Of a stretch of DNA of 64,000 nt, positions 11,496-24,579 are shown in pieces. Source of the DNA: Torreya grandis (taxonomy: Eukaryota; Streptophyta; Pinopsida; Cupressales; Taxaceae); contig JARHVA010001738.1 in the NCBI GenBank assembly GCA_037957365.1, positions 2,037,501 through 2,101,500 of the forward strand. Reading direction: 5' to 3'. The notes beneath the pieces were generated by a model, which did not search any database, was not told the DNA's origin, and worked only from the letters and a program-made list of their open reading frames with translations. The position numbers were made by a program, and so were the translations under genes. The first letter of the stretch is position 1; every line of letters starts with the position of its first letter.

Positions 11496-12675
11496 TGATT
11501 TATCCTTTTAAGGTTTTACACAAGTAATTCCCATGTTTGGTTGAGGGTTGTGATGCCTAAATTAGTTAAATAAATTGCAGTAATTAAGTATTGATTTTTT
11601 ATAATTTTGACCTTGTTTTAATTCTATAAATAGAAACAAATAGGGATAAATAGAGATTTAGTTGAAAACTAACTGTAACATATGATATGGGTTTTGAAAC
11701 TTGAGATTTGTGTAGTAGTTTATGTTATCAATAGGATTTTGGTATTCATCTACTCACTAGATAGTAGTTCACAATTTTGAAAGTAGAATCATATATGTGT
11801 AGTGTCCTCAATGTGGCACTAATGTCCACTTTACATGATTGTTCCTATTTTTTAAGGAACACTTGTGCATGTGTCTATATGTTTTATTATTCCATGACTA
11901 AAATATATAAATATGTATTGTAACTATAAACCTAATCTCCTTGAAATTATGGCATAAGTAATAATTTTTTTTGTGTTAGTAGGATGGACTAATCATCCGC
12001 AAAACCCTGCTATGTAGAGACTTGCCTACATACCAATACTCTAAGGAGGTATCAAGTTCGATGTAGTTCTCCCACCTAGTACTTGATGCATGTGGAAGTG
12101 AATTCTAGAATGAGAGTGTCCTTGGATGCCTTTAATGTGTTTTAGCTTTTAAATTCTTGAAAATTGGACTACATGATGATGTAGATGGTAGTATGATAAA
12201 GTAGGGAAGAATAGGGATCAAATACCTTGATTTTGCACAACTTTGTCTTTGGTTTGAAGAAATTTTCCATCTAGTGACTAGAGGTGGATTAGAATTATAT
12301 TTATAGGGTTCTAATGCTTGTGTGGATAATAAAATGAGCTTAATATGACCTTAGGAGGGGCACACATTAAAAATACTATCCATTGGTAAGATCTAAGGAT
12401 AAGGATAATAGTACCCAATTGAGGATGCTAATGCCATGTGGCTGTAGTGCCCTCAATGTGGTGTTAATGCCCTTTTGGTATACTACTAATCAATTTGGAT
12501 TAGGGTTTGAGATGACAGTTCTAGGATTATGGTATGACTAGCTCTAGGTGACTGTAGTCTAATGAATGACTAGAAATGTAAGTCTAATAGTCAAGGATAG
12601 GTCTATGAATAATATAGGGATAGGGTAAATGAAGCATCATTCTTAACATCCAATTACCAATTTTAGGTGATTACA
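11496..12675 (-). repeat. LTR of a second family-C element (its 5' LTR)
   Basis: It aligns over its length with element C's LTRs. The left end TTATCCTTTTAAGG matches TTAATCTTTTAGG at 14721. The middle ACATACCAATACTCTAAGGAGG matches ACATACTAATACTTTGAATAGG near 15279. The right end TTTTAGGTGATTACA is identical to that at 15915-15929. About 1180 bases long. On the minus strand it begins TGTAATCACC. No G-rich polypurine tract lies to its right, but the leader lies to its left, so it is a 5' LTR rather than a 3' one; a solo LTR is excluded by the shared leader. Confidence 0.75.
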
Positions 12676-14717
12676 ATAGGATTCATAAATTTTATTTTTA
12701 ATAAGAAACACATTCAATATTTTGTGATCATAGACACAAATTTAGCTTAATAATAATAATATGATCTAGGTTTTAGTATCTTATTCATTAGGAATAAAAT
12801 TTTGAAAAAGGTATTAATAAGATAAGTTGAACCAACAATGTACACCTACTATTTGGAGTTCCCAACTAAGGATACTTAGGTCTACTTCCTTACATATTTA
12901 ACTTCACTAAAAACATCTCTAAAAAAGTACCACTTATGCCAAAGGGGAGAATAATGTGTTGATAAGTCAACTTAAGTTAAATGTCCATATATATATACTC
13001 TTTCATAATTTACTTTTGTGGATATACATGTATGTGGTATATTGGTATATTTTTATCTTCCATGCTTAGGATAGTATATAATTATTAATATTTTTATCTT
13101 TGAATGTTTTGTTTCCTTTGTTTACGCCTCTTAATTACAACATTAGTTTAAATACTTATTTGTTTGCACTTAATGAAATTTCTATATCTTTAGCCTATCC
13201 ATTTTACATATTGGATCTAGGTGAGTATTTTTTCACTAGTTCATTTTACAGATTATTAATTTTATCCTTGATATCCTTCTTAAAAAAATATCTTACCTAT
13301 AACCTCACCCCACTTTATGATATGACATATTTTATGTATATTGGATCTAGTATGGTATTTTCATTTTCATAAATTAGAGGATATTTATATTACTAACCAT
13401 AATATTCCTATGTACATTCTAGTGAACCTAACATGAATCTTACCCCACCATTGTGTCAGAACAATTTCAATTTTTTCCCTAGATTCATAGCTCTCCTAAT
13501 TTTTCAACATACCTTATTTTCTAAATTTATTTTCATTTAACATCACTAAATATTATGATTCAGTTCATATTATATAATTTTCAACATTAACAACTAAGGC
13601 ACAGATGACCAAGACGTTGATGGTTTACACAGATTCAATACCAAACCCCCTTATGTTCTATCCATGTTTGATATTAGAAATAAATTCAAAAAAAAAATCA
13701 TACTATTATCCCACCTTTGAAGAACCCCCAACTAATGAATTTAATATGGCTATGACAAAAACCAAGTGTATCAATCCTAACTCTAATGTCAATACAAGAT
13801 CTATGTTTATAAAGAAACTCCACAAATAATATGATTGTAAGGGTGAAAACAAATATTATCATGAGTGTCCTCATGATATGTAAGTATATATTCAAGAACA
13901 TACTAAGCACTTAAGAAATTCTTATGAATAATTTCATGCTCTCATGATGGATATTTTATCTAAAACCCGTCTAAGCATAATGTTTATATAAGACATGATG
14001 GATATTTTTCTTGAATCCCCTTCAAATCATAACATTTATATAAAGCATATATAAATAAATTTAATGATTCATCCAATTATTTTTCATTCACTATACCTAT
14101 CAGTACTCAAATCACAAATAACAAAAAATAATTCTAATTTTATAGTTATTTCTACCCAAGCTTCTTGCTCTAGTTAGCATACAACTCAAGCATATAAAAA
14201 TAATCAAAATTCACTGGATTTTACTAAAGTGATTATGAAAATAATGAATAAAATGGATTACATGTAATAATGTGACTCCAACTACTAATAATCTAACTCC
14301 AACTACTTCATGAAAATGTAAAATCAACTTTTTAAAATGATCAATAAATATAGAAACATTCAATGGGGTTCCAAGTAAATGGTCCCCCATCTCAGCTTAA
14401 GGTATCATCATGTAAATGCCATTACTCAGCGTTAAATTTACAACAAAGTCATAAAAAATCTCTAAAATGAAATGGTAGTGCCTCATATTGTAAAAATAAA
14501 CATTGGAGGAATCAATTCCACCATTTTCTATGATGAATCTACCAATATATCTTTTCACCTTAAGTCCTTTCATAATATTTACAAGGATTGGATCAAATAT
14601 AAAAACTATGTACCTATCATACTACTTACCAAAACAATAATGGATGATTCCTTAGAATGGAAAAATTAACTCAATCCTAGCTCTATCACTAACTTATAAT
14701 GATTACTGAATGCCTTG
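12676..14717 (+). other. Unassigned flank of element C with a zinc-knuckle relic
   Basis: Plus-strand readings here look like a worn gag. A broken knuckle at 13827-13868 reads [stop]-Y-D-C-KGEN-[K]-YYHE-C, which fits CX2CX4HX4C if the stop and the Lys replace the first Cys and the His. The open piece 13605-13829 runs straight into it. Another open piece, 14472-14669, contains ILLTKTIMDDSLEWKN. The small frame 13100-13372 is hydrophobic and I do not recognise it. No RT or integrase motif is present. Element C inserted at the right end of this stretch; the five bases before it are CCTTG. Confidence 0.35.
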
Positions 14718-15929
14718 TGTTTTAATCTTTTAGGACTTACATGAATGTAAATCCTATGTTTTAAAGAGATGAGAGTACTAAATTAGGATCTAAATATATA
14801 ATAAATATAGCCACTAATCTATTATAGAGTTAACTTTATTTGAAATTTCTAAAAATATAAATAAATAATGTAAATGATAATTTAAATGGAAAATGACTGA
14901 GATGAAAGATCTAAATATTGAAAACTAAGGTAGAGGCTGGTCTAAGTGTTTTAAATAAGATTAAGGTATCAAAACAAAATTTAGATAGTGGTGCTCTAAT
15001 TGGATAGTAGCACCACATGACACTAGTGTCCCTATTTTTGTGGTAGTTTCCTATGTATAGGATTGTTCTGAGCTTCTAGGTGAACCTATGTCTAGTTATA
15101 TCATGTTTGGTCATATATGAATGAGTTTTGAAACCCTGTAGATGACTTATTTTGAATAATTTTATATGAAACCCATAATATTCCATGTTTTTATGGAATT
15201 TATTGATACAAATATCAAAGTTTGTTTATTAGTGGGGTAGGTTGGACATCCTCAACACCCCACTATGATGAAAGTTAACTACATACTAATACTTTGAATA
15301 GGGATCAAGCTCAATGCAGTTGTACCCAAGTAAGTGTTAATGATAGTGAAGTTAAAACTAGGATGATGGTTGACTTGAGTATTTTGAATGTGATTGAGAT
15401 TAGAAATATGAGTAATCTGAGCTTAGGAATATTGTATATGGTAGTATGCAAAAGTATGCAAAAGTAGGGATTGATAACCTTGATTATACACATCTTATTC
15501 TAAGTTTGTATGTGTAATTTGCATCTGATTTCCATCTAGTGGTTAGAGTGTTAAAATTCATGTATACATTAATTTGATGCTTGTACAAGTGATAAAAAAG
15601 GTCAAGGCTGACCCTTGGTGGTTTAAGATTTGGAAAGATATCCATTTATGGAAAAAAGAGGGAAAATACAATAATTCTAAAATTAGGACATTAACACCAT
15701 GTGGTGCTATTGTAACTATTATGTAACTAGTGTCTAATTCGTACAACCTAAGGCATGAAGGGTAAGGATGTAAAAATGATGGTTTGGGACTGATTTAAGG
15801 ATGACTGTGGCTTACATGAAGGTTGGATACGTGTGAATATAAACCCTAAAATAAGTATTGGGATAAGATAGGGATAGGTGGTCTCACATAGCCCTCTTAT
15901 AACTATAGTGTCATTTTTAGGTGATTACA
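14718..15929 (-). repeat. 3' LTR of element C
   Basis: Starts on the plus strand TGTTTTAATCTTTTAGGACTT and ends GGTGATTACA, giving TG...CA ends. It aligns with 50491-51460: TGTTTTAACCTTTTTGGACTT at the start, CTTCTAGGTGAACCTATGTC against CTTCTAAGTGCACTTATGTC in the middle. 1212 bases. Confidence 0.85.
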
Positions 15930-15944
15930 TCCCCCCCTTAATTC
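15930..15944 (-). promoter_or_regulatory. Polypurine tract of element C
   Basis: On the minus strand GAATTAAGGGGGGGA directly precedes the LTR start TGTAATCACC. This is the plus-strand DNA priming site of reverse transcription. It fixes the orientation of the element and the inner edge of the 3' LTR. Confidence 0.85.
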
Positions 15945-18580
15945 TAAAAATATGTCAAAGTGAAATGGCTAGGATAAAGGAAAAAGGAGTGTACCTGGAT
16001 TTACCTAAGAGGTTAATCCCATAATTCTAGACTTGAGTATGTGAATCATGCTCCATTATATGTCTTAAAAATGATACATTCATAGACCGTTCATTACTTA
16101 AGATATATCAAATAAAAATATTATTAAAGAATTAAAACTAAGTAAAATTGAATAAAGTTATAAGAGAGAGGAAAGGATTGAATACACCTCATTGGGTATG
16201 TTAAACAATACATGAAATTGATGACAATATTTGTGTGTGTATGTAGATAGTGATCAATTAGTGAATATATTAGATTGTGATGATGGATTCCTCAATCCTC
16301 ATGTGTAGTTGGATAAAGAACTCAATCTAGTTTTGACTCCATCATTTCCCATCCTACTTGGTGGATGATGGCCTATTAATATATTGGATTGGACTACTAG
16401 GTTATCCAACCATCTCATGTAGGTGTCTTAATAAATAAATTATACTATGAATCCATCATTGCTTACCCATGTGTAGTAGATTCATTTGAAGTTGAATCTA
16501 TATAATGTAATTAGAAATGTCTAACTAGATATATCTAATTGAAGATGTTAGCTCTATAGCCACTTAGGTATATTAGGTATCTCTAGGCCACTCAAGAATA
16601 CCAACCACTAAAGATGGAGTAAGGAATGAATATGGTGTATATAATGAAACATGGTGTCTGATATATAGAGCATAGAAAATGACATGGATTTTTCCATTCC
16701 ATCTAATCAAATGGTGTGTAATTGAGCATATATAAATAATGTGCCAAGCACATGCCCCCAAATATGATATCTAATCATATGGATTCTTGATTAAGTTTTA
16801 ATAATCTTTATATGAGTATATGAACTAAAAATGGGAATGGTCATGTTGTGTATGATAATCCTAACCTGAGCAAACTGGTATGAATCTAAACTAAATGGTA
16901 TGAATTTGAGATAAAATAGTATGAATCTATGAAAAACTGGTAAATATATAATTGAACGTATGTAAAATTAGACTATACCTATTGTAATTTTTTGTCTAAT
17001 CTATATATTTATAAAATTAAGTCTAACGAATAGTAGTGCAATATATTTGATAGTAGTTCCATGTGGTACTAGTGTCTCAATTTGGGAACTAATGTCTAAT
17101 TACTCTAATTTTTGTCTAACTATAACTGATCTCTGTGCTACTATTTCCCACTATGTCTACCTAAGTCTAAATTATATAATTTGAGCATGTTTGCTAAAAA
17201 TTGTAATGCGAGTAGATTCTGATAGCCTAATATCTATGACAAACCCATGTGAATACACCTTTTGAGTTGAGTTGTTGAACCTATGTAAAATTGTCCTCAA
17301 AATAAAAATCTCTATAAAATGTTTGTTATCTGAAGCATTTATGATATATGTGTACTAATCCAACATAATGTGCATCCAAAATATCAGAATTTAAGATAAT
17401 ATGAGTTTAAATTTGTGATGTGTGATGCAGGTTATGTTTAACATTCAAAATATTTTCAATATAGATATACCAATATATCTAATAGAAAATATGAGTAATA
17501 ACTGATTACTTACCTAGGGTGATGGGGCATGATGTCCATCATGACACCTAAGTAGGAAGGGGAGATGCATGATGTCCCTTATGACATATAAAATTATAGT
17601 ATGTAACAAGAAAAAGACAAGTGTCATGGCCATGATGTATATAAGAAAGCATACATACAACACATATGAAGCATGTAAAGTAGGCTAAGGGGGAAAAATA
17701 AAAGGGACATAGGCACATGTCACTAAATTTGAGAAGTAAAGACATATAAAGACATGTTAAAATGTCCAAATACATAAAAAACAATCAAGTTGGCTTAGAT
17801 CCACATAAAAGGATATGTTTAAATGTCCACATAAATAATTAGGAAGGCACACACAAGGATATGGGAACATGTACAAAACATACATAGTATGAAAATAAGT
17901 GTCATAGAGCCAAAGAATAATGTCATATTTAAATTCCCTCAATATAAGAAGCATAGAGATATAATAAAATCTAAACTAAGAAATATAGAAATGAAAGTAT
18001 ACATGAACATATAATATAAATCTATGTAAGAAACATGAGGTACATATGATAAGTCTAAAGTAGTAATACCAATAAAAAATATGAGTAAGTGTAACATGAT
18101 CAATATAAAGATATAATAATGTTAAATATATGATGTATATTTTATAAAGATGTAACTTGGTAAAAAACTATGTATAGGGTGCCCCCAAATGGGCAAATGT
18201 GTCAAATAAAAATCTCATATATCTATGCATATTGCCTTAGTGGGTACATAATAACAAATATAAATTAGTGTAGTGGACCTAATCCTATAGCAATATTTAA
18301 TAATTTTACATGAACAAATGAAGCATGTATGTATGATAAAACCAATAATACTATGATAGCTAGCAAATGTAATATATGGTAAATATAATAAATGTAAACA
18401 TGGTAATGTATACAATCTATAATTTATGTTTTTTACATAAATATTTGAATGTTTTTATGTTTTTTAAATATTATATTGATTTTATATTTTACAAAAATAA
18501 GCTATGTATAAGTAACACAAAAATTAAACTATGTACAAAGAGAAAGGGAGAATGAAATTATGCACAAGAACGAAGGAATA
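15945..18580 (-). other. Long 3' noncoding region of element C
   Basis: No RT, RNase H or integrase motif is seen on the minus strand. The stretch contains small internal repeats. A phrase around 17041-17110 (CATGTGGTACTAGTGTC) echoes the LTR. CATGATGTCC(A/C)T(C/T)ATGACA occurs twice near 17527 and 17570. GACATGTTAAAATGTCCA/GATATGTTTAAATGTCCA occurs near 17750 and 17812. Open minus-strand frames at 17548-17954 are Tyr/Leu/Cys-rich and look like chance frames. Confidence 0.5.
16866..16945 (+). repeat. Short tandem repeat, about 22-bp unit
   Basis: Three to four units of the type AAACTGGTATGAATCTA, AAATGGTATGAATTTGA, AAATAGTATGAATCTATG, AACTGGTAAATA in the 3' noncoding part of element C. Confidence 0.7.
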
Positions 18581-19681
18581 ATACTAATTGATGAGTCTCA
18601 TGGGAAACTCTTTATCAATGATCCATGTGTCAAATAAAGTGAAAATGATCATGTTTAATTTATGAAAAGGAAATTGTGGTCCCAAAACCTACTTCACTAA
18701 GTGATCTATATCTACCACTAGCTTTGAAGTGGTACTAAGAATCCATGAAACTTACCGTAGTGTTTTATGAACTGTAGGGTTCTTAGGGACCCATCTAGTA
18801 GAAGATGTTGTAGTTGGAATATGTTCCATATTATATTAACACTAAGAACCAATAATACTAATCTTAAAATAAAATTAGTATAGGGAGACCCTATAAAATT
18901 TTAAACATATTTATATGTAGGGGTCTCTTTAATAATGGTCTCCATGGGAGAGTATGCATACATGACAACATTGTAGGAGTAGACCTCACCTACACTAGTT
19001 GTTCCACTAAAGTATATGGTGTAGTGATAGCAATTATTTTTGGAGATATAATTAGTAAATGAGTTGTAACTAGTAATTGAGATATAACTGGTAACTAAGT
19101 TAAAATTGGTAATTGTGGTGTAAGTACCTATGGGATAGGTAGAGGATAATCATATGAAAGACACTCAACTATGATCACTTGATTTGCATGTTGATATTTA
19201 AGGTATATATGCATGATGGATGAGATGGCTCATAACCAATGTATCCATGGCCTACCTAGTAACATGTCAAATGTGCCTACACTAGGTACCATTAATAATA
19301 TAGTGGCCACATGTACTGGTCTAACCTATTATGGAAATAAAATCTCCCAAAGATCTGAACATGGCCATTGAAACAATGAATAACTATGTCTACAAGAGAT
19401 ATATCTTACTCTAAATGCCAAAAACACTATTAAAGAGTGATAGTTCACATGTTAATTTTATACCCATTATCAACCATAACACTCTAAATATGATGATGAT
19501 CTATGTAGGCTCATATAAATAGTGCATATAAATCTAAATCGTCATCAACTATCTCTTGCTCTAAGAAAGTGATTTGTGGTCTAGATGGAACTATAGTATG
19601 GTACACAATGATGATATTGTGTAGGAGGTGTGCATCCTATATCATGGTATGATATGTATAGTGAACACTTCAAGTTCCTCT
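18580..19681 (-). pseudogene. Retropepsin (protease) relic of element C
   Basis: The aspartic protease cleaves the element's Gag-Pol precursor inside its virus-like particle. On the minus strand VMVDNGYKINM is the active-site region (family: VDNGSxLNVC, catalytic Asp kept) near 19450-19480. VGTFDMLLGRPWIH, near 19230-19300, is the second conserved strand (family: FxxLLGRPWIH) and is fully preserved. Upstream, PSRPQITFLEQEIVDDDLDLYA reads in the same frame through to the edge of element B. Downstream of protease (18580-19200) the reading is full of stops. The frame is continuous with gag at 48898 once element B and one target copy are set aside. The missing part is the rest of pol. Confidence 0.75.
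19677..19681 (+). other. Target-site duplication of element B, left copy (CCTCT)
   Basis: Five bases directly before B's 5' LTR; the right copy, 48893-48897, is CCCCT, one C/T change apart. Five base pairs is the usual Ty3 duplication length. Confidence 0.75.
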
Positions 19682-20857
19682 TGTACACACATAATATTTT
19701 CAAACTTTATTAATTGTTGGTAATTTCTATCTTGAAAGAACCTATCGAGTCTCAATCTCTCTAAGTGCATGCCTTAAGGGGTGCACTAAGAAAGGGGTGG
19801 GTATACCATTGGTACTTCATAGGATTATTTTCCCTTACTAAAATTTTTTATATACACAACCATCTCCTAAAAACATTACCCTAAGCTTTTCCTCCTATTT
19901 TTCACCCTCCTCTAGTCATTTTTTGCCTTCATTACCCCTTCCCTAGCCTAAAATATTTTTTAATAGTTTATGTTACATTATCATCCCCAAAACCTTGTAA
20001 TTGAATTGATAAAAAAAATTTAGGGTCTAGGTCAACCCATGGCTAACCTAGACTAAGAATTAATTTATTTTTGTCAATAATGATACAAGGTTAATTGGGC
20101 CGACCTTGTCAGCCTAAAATTCTAGAAAGGACTAGGGTTAGATTTTCTTATATAAACACATCCATTTTACCATTCTTAGAGAGATGAAAAGATTTAATTA
20201 TTCATTTTCACTTCTTTACAATCTGATCTTCCACCATTCTACTTGAGGAGTCTTAGCTTAGGTTTTATACTTGGAGAAAAATCTTATCTTGTGGAAAAGT
20301 CATGGCTAGTTTGGCCTTTCTTAGTAATCCTTACAAACAACACCAACCTCTTGTGAAGAAACATTGTCCAAGGGAGAGATTGAGTGTTTATGGATTAATT
20401 TTCAAGGTTTGTATCTATAACTTTGCTCTTATCTTTAACAGATATAAGTAGTGTAAGTAATTGATTTTTAATATATTTCTCTCTCTATACATTAGGGTTT
20501 TACCTAAACATAACTTAATTAATATTTTATTATGCATGTTTACTTTTATGTTTATTACTTGTATTTTTTTCCATAAGATTTTGTGAGTACTATATTAGAC
20601 TTTAATTTACTTATTATTTTAGTAAATATGAAATCATAGGACCTAGTTAGGGTGATTTAATGGTTTTGCTTGACTAGAGGGTTTAAAACCCTCCCTAGTG
20701 ATAATATTGTGGTAAGAGATCCCTTGGCTAGATCATGCAGATCCATCTTGGTCATGACCCCAAATATATAATGTATCCACAATCAAAAGTTTAATTAGGT
20801 TTTATCTTCTCTAATCTAAGATTGATTTATAGATCTATTGCATTCACATTGTATACA
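19682..20857 (+). repeat. 5' LTR of element B
   Basis: Begins TGTACACACATAATATTTTC and ends TTGTATACA; aligns throughout with 47713-48892 (for example CTATCGAGTC...CTTAAGGGGTGCA near 19743-19785 and 47773-47816). The ends form a 7-bp inverted repeat, TGTATAC/GTATACA in the combined copies. Confidence 0.9.
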
Positions 20858-20860
20858 TAC

Positions 20861-20878
20861 TAGTGAAATTGATGTGAA
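20861..20878 (+). promoter_or_regulatory. Candidate primer-binding site of element B
   Basis: Three bases after the 5' LTR comes TAGTGAAATTGATGTGAA. A TGG-to-TAG change would give a normal primer site starting TGGTGAAA. A family-C leader shows a similar TGGTGAAC next to its LTR. I do not assign the tRNA. Confidence 0.4.
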
Positions 20879-22494
20879 TCTAACCCTTGTAGGTTTTCTT
20901 TCATGCCATCATTTTTATCATTTTATTATATTTTTCCATATTTTTAGTACTAAATGTAACTATTTGGTATAGTTATAACTACTTATGCATAATTTTAACA
21001 CACATTCACTTGAAAATGACTCTATTCTATCTATGTAGGTCTTCATTAGTTATAGGTTAGTAGATCAAACAAATTCACATAGTACCATTATTCAGTTCTA
21101 GATTAGCATTCATTGTCAAAAATTTCTTCTAATTCTCTCTACCATTATATAGGTCAACAAACACTATCGAATAGGTCAACCCTATTCTTTGTTCTTCTTC
21201 ATCATACAGGGTTTTGCAAAACTTGGTCAAATCAGTTGACCTAGTTTAAATAATTTGAAAGTAGTAATTAAGGCATTTTAGCATAAAATTTTAAATCTTA
21301 ACCATTTTCAAGACCAACAAGGTTACTCTCTTTCCCATATATCATTTCAGTACTATCTTTAGTTCTATTTTTCATAATTTAATAGTCATCAAAGATGTAA
21401 CCTTGAAACTAACTAGGTTGATAGTCAACTTAGTATTGTAGTTTACCTTCTATTTGAGATACATAGTCGACCTATTTGACTCTATTCTTAAATACCTTAA
21501 TTTTATATAATAACAACAACCCAATCGACTGTGTTCTATACTATTTGAATATAGTGTCTCTTGAACCTACTCTGTATTATTCTTAATCAAAGAATTAACA
21601 CCTATTTTCTAGTAAATAATTCAAATTTCCTTTCAAGCTATTTGCATTCTTAGAGTAACTCACATAGTCTAAAAAGGTGGTTTTTCAAATTTACCAATTT
21701 AGTTACACTATATTACTCTTTTTCACAAAATAGAAAATCACATAACATTTAAAACACATTTAAACACTTGTTTTCCGAAGGCCTATATACTTGGATTTTT
21801 GGCCTAGTATAAATATGTGGTTAATGGTATATATTGGCGAAATACTTGACACCCTTATTACTATGATATTTTGAAGTGAGTGGGTAGGCGCCAATACCAA
21901 ACTATTACCATTGATAACATATATCCCTTTCATCCCAAACATCTTAAAACCATCCATAGATTACCTTTCTAGTTCCATATTTTAGCCAACTCTCTATCAC
22001 ATTTAAATCAACACTTTATAATAATCTAAAAACACTTAGGATGATGACTTAGTTATAGTTTAATTTTTAGTTTATTTCTTGATCTCTGATAATTATGTGT
22101 TATATTAAAAAAACTTTCATTAGACATCACTGGTGCAAGGTATAATGTTGTGTGCCCCAATTTGATCACTCACATTGATCCAATTGTTTATGTGTTTTAT
22201 TTCATTTTTACTTTAATTATCTTGAAATTGTTTTCCCTACTTTAGAAAACAATCATTATGGTTGATATAGTCTCTTATAGATTGTATTTTTCCTCCTATC
22301 AGTAGTATATAGTTGACTTATACAAATGCATATTCTTATTTCTCCCTTTTCAATTTTCTATCTAGTAGTACACAGTTTACACATATGACTATACACTCTT
22401 CCCATCCTATGTATTCATAGTACTCTATTAACCTAATTGACTTTTTACCTATTTATCAACCCTTTTATTTTGTCTATCATCCTTAGTTCTCTAT
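20879..22494 (+). other. 5' leader of element B
   Basis: Transcribed, apparently noncoding region between primer site and gag. It is pyrimidine-rich on this strand with stops in all frames. Repeated phrases around GTCGACC/GTTGACCTA (for example near 21174, 21236, 21467) suggest an old internal repeat. The small minus-strand frame at 21760-21957 has no recognised motif. Confidence 0.5.
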
Positions 22495-24300
22495 TTGGAT
22501 AACTTAGTTATATTATTTATCTTTCTACTTGATTTGATCTTATTCCCTTCATCAAGCATCATGAAATCCCATAGTAGAATGTTGTTATACAACTTGAATC
22601 CATTTATACACTATATAGGGTATTATTTTCTCCCTCTATTTACCTCCCAAAAGAACCCTCACTCTTCGAGCACTTATTTCACTCCATTTGTGGAGTGTAA
22701 CATGGTTCAAATCATGTTTCAAGATGAGGTAGGTGGATCAGATATTTTTTTACCTATCAATATAATTGCCATGTTCAATCATCTCAACACAATGTGGGAG
22801 TGATTAATATAAGTCCATCCAATAACCCCACTAGTACTCTACCTCCTAAAAACCTTCCCCCTAATGCCAATTCAAGGAATCCTCCTAAAAATGCCAACCC
22901 ACCAATTGATATAACCCAAATTATTGTACAAGTTGTAAAATAAATGAATATAATGAAAACATCTAACACATCCCAAATGATGTAATTCAAATGATGTAAT
23001 TACAACATCATTTGATCAATATGGCTATTCAACCTCTAGTTATAATCCCTCAAAATAATCAAAATTTTATTCCTCCACCTCTTAGAGATGTAATAGGAAA
23101 TGTCATTCCCAAACCTATCATGAATAAAAAGATGCTTAAAAAAATCTAAAATAAACCTTTATCTCCTTTCATTATTTCCATTTATATTGGTAACATATCT
23201 CCAACTATCAAGTATGATGGGACTAAAGACCCTTCATCCTTTGTTAAGGCATTTGACAATCTTTACAAAGAATGGATGCAAACTAATAATTTTTCCACAA
23301 ATAAACTTCTAGTTAAAACTTTCATTGGTGATGTATTATAATGATACAATAGACTTCTCAACCATTCCATCTAGTAACTAGAGGATTTAGTCAATTCTTG
23401 AGTTAAATAATTTCAACACAGTGCTCTTCCCAAAAATTACCTTAGACATTTCATCATTGCTAAACAATATCCCATTGAATCAACTAATTAATTTATTAAA
23501 CCATTGAAAATATGAGACACACAAGGATGAAAATAAATTTTTTGATGATAATCTATTCAAACTTATAACTACTTTAACTCCTCTTCAATATAAGGTTCCA
23601 ACTTTTTCCCTTTAAATTCTTAGTGAATCTCTTGACCAAGACAAGCGTCAAGACTTATTAATTAATTATTTGAACCTAATACAAAATTATTTAATGATGT
23701 TTTTGAAATTATACCAATTAAATCACCAAAAATAACCCTGAAACAAATCCAAGAGTTTCTAAGGCTGACAATCTTACTTTTGCTCACACACCATTAACTA
23801 TGTAGCAAATGAAATAATTTTTAGCACCCTCTAAACCATTTATTTATCCCAATAACTCTCTTAAATGGTATGACCATAACCAAATTTGTTGGATCCATTC
23901 TGAAAATGGTCATTCGCATGAAACCTATAGAGGAATTACCAAATTTTATTTCTCCTACATGCTTGGTGATTCATTCAATCATGAAGCCATGATTCAACTT
24001 CGTCATCAAAAGTGCAACAACACTTCTCAAAAACACCAAGCTACCAAAAAAATTTATTTTCATAACCACAAATATTTTTTCAATATAATACTTAGAAATA
24101 TAACAAAGATGTTTGTACTATTGATGCCAAATATGATCAATATTACAATAATTGTCAATATGTTAATGCATATAAGGTTAATTATCACCACCAACCTGCT
24201 CATAAAGATCCTGTCAATAAACCTAAGAGAAAATATTTGGAAGTAAAAATCCTTAAAGATACTATGAACACTCACATATCTTAAAAAGGAACCATCCCCT
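22495..24300 (+). pseudogene. gag relic of element B
   Basis: Gag builds the virus-like particle. The capsid part reads at about 23190-23340: IKYDGTKDPSSFVKAFDNLY, matching the family's YDGxxDPxxHxxAF block, followed by a Leu/Ile-rich helix. The nucleocapsid motif, at 23887-23928, reads C-WI-H-SENG-H-SHET-Y, the CX2HX4HX4C variant of this lineage with Tyr in place of the last Cys. A first open stretch, 22495-22803, precedes it and may be the N-terminal part, though it is hydrophobic and not typical. Stops and shifts recur through 23340-24300. It lies directly upstream of the protease relic. Confidence 0.65.
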
Positions 24301-24579
24301 TCTTCTGAACCACCAACCACTTCCTTTCTTTTTAAGTCCACCTTACCTTCTAAGCCTCACACTAGTTATTCTTCTAAATACCATTGGAAATTATTTCAAG
24401 ATATCAACTCTATTACTTTAAATATTCCTCTTATGGAGTTAGTTTTCACCTCCCCTTCTCATCATAATTTCATTATACAACAATTGCAAGAAATTTAATA
24501 CCCATATTCTATACAATAAGAACCACCCTCTCCTAAACCTCAACCTACTAGTGTTCATACCATTGAATCCACTTATCAT

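Noticed and set aside
17548..17954. Overlapping open minus-strand frames rich in Tyr, Cys and Leu
   Set aside because: They are the antisense of a purine-rich noncoding stretch and have no motif; they lie in the 3' region of element C.
22784..22990. Gly/Leu-rich minus-strand frame (GGFLELALGGRFLGG)
   Set aside because: It is the antisense of the Pro/Asn-rich gag part of element B.
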